Source of the DNA: a virus
Virus record (IMG/VR): IMGVR_UViG_3300017786_002854
Coordinates: 1 to 32,005 of that record
DNA length: 32,005 nucleotides
Reading direction: 5' to 3' (one strand)
Shown here: positions 30,349 through 32,005 of the stretch, piece after piece
How positions within the stretch are numbered: the first letter of the stretch is position 1
Layout of the letters: each line of letters starts with the position of its first letter
The notes under the pieces: generated by a model
What the model was told of the DNA's origin: nothing
Database searches by the model: none
Seen by the model: only the letters and a program-made list of their open reading frames with translations
Translations under genes and position numbers: made by a program

Positions 30349-31575
30349 ATGAGTTTAAAAGATGCATTCCTATTCAATTTACAGTCAGAAACACATTTAC
30401 GTGATGCTCGTCATGCGAACCAAATCTATACACAAAGTAATTTTGCGTTTGCTCCTAAATCTAAATACATGTATCATGTTAGGTTCGAGCCTAATGATGA
30501 AGTTGGCAATAGCGCAACATCAAATGTATTCCAATTTCAAAAAGAACTAGGTGTACTTGTTAAAAGTGCAGACTTGCCTAGTTTTAGAGCAAGTGTAGAA
30601 AACAAGCAACAATACAATCGTAAAAAGAATGTACAAACTAGAGTAGATTATCAAGATTGCAGAATTACTTTTCATGATGATAACACTGGTGTAACTAGAG
30701 CATTATTAGAAGAATATTACAGATATTACTTTGTTGATGCTAATAAGAATACCACAGGTGCAGAGGCAGCATATGGCCCTCGTGACAAATATTTTGCTAG
30801 AGTACCTTCATATGGTTTAGACAATCGTAAGAAAAATCCATTCTTTAAATACATTACAATTTACCAATTGGCACGTAGAGAATGGGTAGCATACACATTA
30901 GTTAATCCATTACTAAGTGCCTGGGACCACGGTGGTGTTGATGCCAGCGATGGCGGATTTAACGAGAATACAATAACTGTTGCATACGAAAGTGTGCAGT
31001 ATACTAGTGGAAATGTTGGTAATGATACTCCAGCAGGCTTTGCAGATGCATCAGTCGGTTATGATGTAGAACCAAGTCCATTAGGTTATCTAGATAATGC
31101 TATGATTCCAAACGGTGGTGAAAAAGGTTTATTACCTGCATTAATAGGATTAGGTACAAGTGCATTATTGAATAAAGCATTTGGTAATAGTAATAGTCCA
31201 AGTAAAAATATTTTAAAACAAGTTGGCACAGGACTTATTGGCGGACTAGTAACTAATGTATTATCAAAAAATAACTTGTCTGTACCAGATAGTCAGAATA
31301 GAGTAGAAACTACAACTTCAACATCAAACAATAGTAGAATACTTAGTTCTACACAGATTGTACAAAGCCTTGCAAATCCTAGTGTTGCAAGTCAAGTTAT
31401 GCCAGCTTTAGTTAATAGTGGAGCATTAAACAATGTAAGTATTAATGCTTACAATAGTGCTAATGCATCACAAAAATCTGCATACAATAAACAAGTAACA
31501 GATAGTATTGCTGGAGGCAACCAAAAATTAGCACAAGTTGCATCTAATGCAATTAATAATATAGGCGGAACTTAA
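30349..31575 (+). CDS. tube-associated baseplate protein, gp48/gp54-like
   Basis: 408 aa. Residues ~30-240 read like a tail-tube-type domain: SKYMYHVRFEPND, LGVLVKSADLPSFRASVEN, QYNRKKNVQTRVDYQDCRIT, FHDDNTGVTRALLEEYYRYY, and ITVAYESVQYTSGNV. This is the kind of sequence marine T4-like phages use for the baseplate tube cap/initiator proteins (gp48, gp54), which have tube-like folds and nucleate the tube. Residues ~260-408 are low complexity, rich in Asn, Ser and Ala (LIGLGTSALLNKAFGNSNSP, GLIGGLVTNVLSKNN, a run of Thr/Ser near 310), probably flexible. I cannot decide between gp48 and gp54. It follows gp19 after a terminator and late promoter. Confidence 0.6.
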   Translation: MSLKDAFLFNLQSETHLRDARHANQIYTQSNFAFAPKSKYMYHVRFEPNDEVGNSATSNVFQFQKELGVLVKSADLPSFRASVENKQQYNRKKNVQTRVDYQDCRITFHDDNTGVTRALLEEYYRYYFVDANKNTTGAEAAYGPRDKYFARVPSYGLDNRKKNPFFKYITIYQLARREWVAYTLVNPLLSAWDHGGVDASDGGFNENTITVAYESVQYTSGNVGNDTPAGFADASVGYDVEPSPLGYLDNAMIPNGGEKGLLPALIGLGTSALLNKAFGNSNSPSKNILKQVGTGLIGGLVTNVLSKNNLSVPDSQNRVETTTSTSNNSRILSSTQIVQSLANPSVASQVMPALVNSGALNNVSINAYNSANASQKSAYNKQVTDSIAGGNQKLAQVASNAINNIGGT

Positions 31576-31576
31576 T

Positions 31577-31918
31577 ATGTCAACTACAGAATTAACACCA
31601 GAGTTTTTTAATAATTTTTATGATATAGAGATTAGCTATAACGCAAGTGAAGTTGATGCAGTTATTGGTTATTTCTTAAAAAGAGGATTTGGCAAAGTAT
31701 CTGCTATTAATACAGCAAGTGTATTATTACAGCAAGCCAAAATAGACGAATTAAATGTGCAGCAACTTTTAGATACATTAAAAGGTGTAACAGATGTGCA
31801 ACTAAGTTTAATTGTCGCTCAAATACTTAATTTTAACAGATCTAAAACTAGCGTATTAGGGTTTCGTGAAGACATATCTAACTCACAACTATTTGATCAA
31901 AGAAACGTTGTAATATGA
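31577..31918 (+). CDS. conserved small protein of the gp4 neighbourhood (113 aa)
   Basis: Product: MSTTELTPEFFNNFYDIEIS, then VDAVIGYFLKRGFGKVSAIN, LQQAKIDELNVQQLLDTLKG, LSLIVAQILNFNRSKTSVLG. Mostly helical, acidic and soluble, with no catalytic motif. I recall similar small proteins annotated as hypothetical in tail/head-completion regions of marine T4-like phages. It starts 1 bp after the previous stop (TAATATG) and ends 1 bp before the gp4-like ATG, so it is tightly coupled to both. A structural or assembly (chaperone-type) role is inferred from context only. Confidence 0.6.
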   Translation: MSTTELTPEFFNNFYDIEISYNASEVDAVIGYFLKRGFGKVSAINTASVLLQQAKIDELNVQQLLDTLKGVTDVQLSLIVAQILNFNRSKTSVLGFREDISNSQLFDQRNVVI

Positions 31919-31919
31919 T

Positions 31920-32005
31920 ATGGGTCGTTTTGCGCAAGGTAAATTCAATCTAAAAAATCCACAAAAATATATAGGAAACAAAACACCTACATATCGCAGC
32001 GGATG
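31920..32005 (+). CDS. gp4: head completion protein gp4-like, N-terminal fragment
   Basis: Only 28 codons lie in the window: MGRFAQGKFNLKNPQKYIGN followed by KTPTYRSG. The pattern G-K/R-x-x-x-KNPxKYxGxxxxxYRSxWE is the start of T4-type gp4 (head completion; a nuclease-like fold) as I remember it from marine T4-like phages. In T4 this protein acts after DNA packaging to allow tail attachment. The ATG follows the previous stop by 1 bp. Too short for residues of the active site to be seen; the gene runs off the window end. Confidence 0.75.
   Translation, partial: MGRFAQGKFNLKNPQKYIGNKTPTYRSG

Noticed and set aside
1-32005. tRNA, rRNA, CRISPR array, integrase, attachment site or insertion sequence
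   Set aside because: None could be recognised on either strand; intergenic gaps are short and filled by promoter and terminator signals. A tRNAscan or covariance-model run was not possible.

Overview
This window is part of the late (virion) region of an AT-rich contractile-tailed phage of the T4-like marine type. The closest relatives I recognise from memory are cyanomyoviruses and pelagiphage-like myoviruses. The evidence is a set of T4-family proteins: gp13 and gp14 (neck), gp15 (tail terminator), gp18 (sheath), gp19 (tube), a gp48/gp54-like tube-associated baseplate protein, and the first 28 codons of a gp4-like head-completion protein. The host cannot be read from the sequence. No tRNA, rRNA, CRISPR array, IS element or integrase was seen, and there is no gene-free stretch longer than about 120 bp.

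Layout. (1) 2-4255, + strand: end of a large fibre-type structural protein, a 105-aa structural protein, a Gly/Cys-rich adhesin and a tail-assembly-chaperone-like protein. (2) 4269-10536, + strand: a compact cargo operon behind a consensus sigma70 promoter. It encodes a flavin-dependent tryptophan-halogenase-like enzyme, two related HxH-type 2OG-Fe(II) oxygenase-like proteins, a GT9/heptosyltransferase-like GT-B protein, a NodU/CmcH/TobZ-type carbamoyltransferase and an HxD-type 2OG oxygenase. (3) 10539-18342, + strand: more fibre or appendage proteins, ending with a 2143-aa protein that carries five degenerate beta-type repeats. (4) 18339-24373, - strand: gp14, gp15, a Nudix hydrolase, then an ADP-heptose cassette (hldE, hldD, cupin, gmhB) with its own consensus promoter. 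(5) 24398-32005: a palindromic pair of divergent late-promoter motifs, then gp13, a P-loop nucleotide kinase with a consensus sigma70 promoter, an HNH protein (- strand), gp18, gp19, the gp48/54-like gene, a small conserved gene and gp4.

Regulation. Two promoter classes segregate by cargo. Seven [A/C/G][A/C]TAAATA-type motifs, resembling the T4 late promoter TATAAATA, lie upstream of structural genes (plus one partial match before the HNH gene). Three promoters with fully consensus TTGACA and TATAAT boxes lie directly before the halogenase operon, hldE and the nucleotide kinase. The auxiliary enzymes therefore look able to be transcribed by host RNA polymerase outside the late programme.

How it may work together (inference). 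The phage encodes most of the route from sedoheptulose-7-P to ADP-L-glycero-D-manno-heptose (kinase, phosphatase, adenylyltransferase and epimerase; no GmhA seen), a heptosyltransferase-like enzyme and a carbamoyltransferase. It also has a halogenase and three hydroxylase-like enzymes beside a very unusual Cys/Trp/Gly-rich adhesin. This could be a two-locus system that makes a modified (carbamoylated) heptose glycan and/or chemically tailors a virion protein, or one that remodels the host surface. Other notable points are a probable AUC start codon for gp14, a gp13/gp14 divergent arrangement, leaderless-looking starts, and a sheath protein far longer than that of T4.
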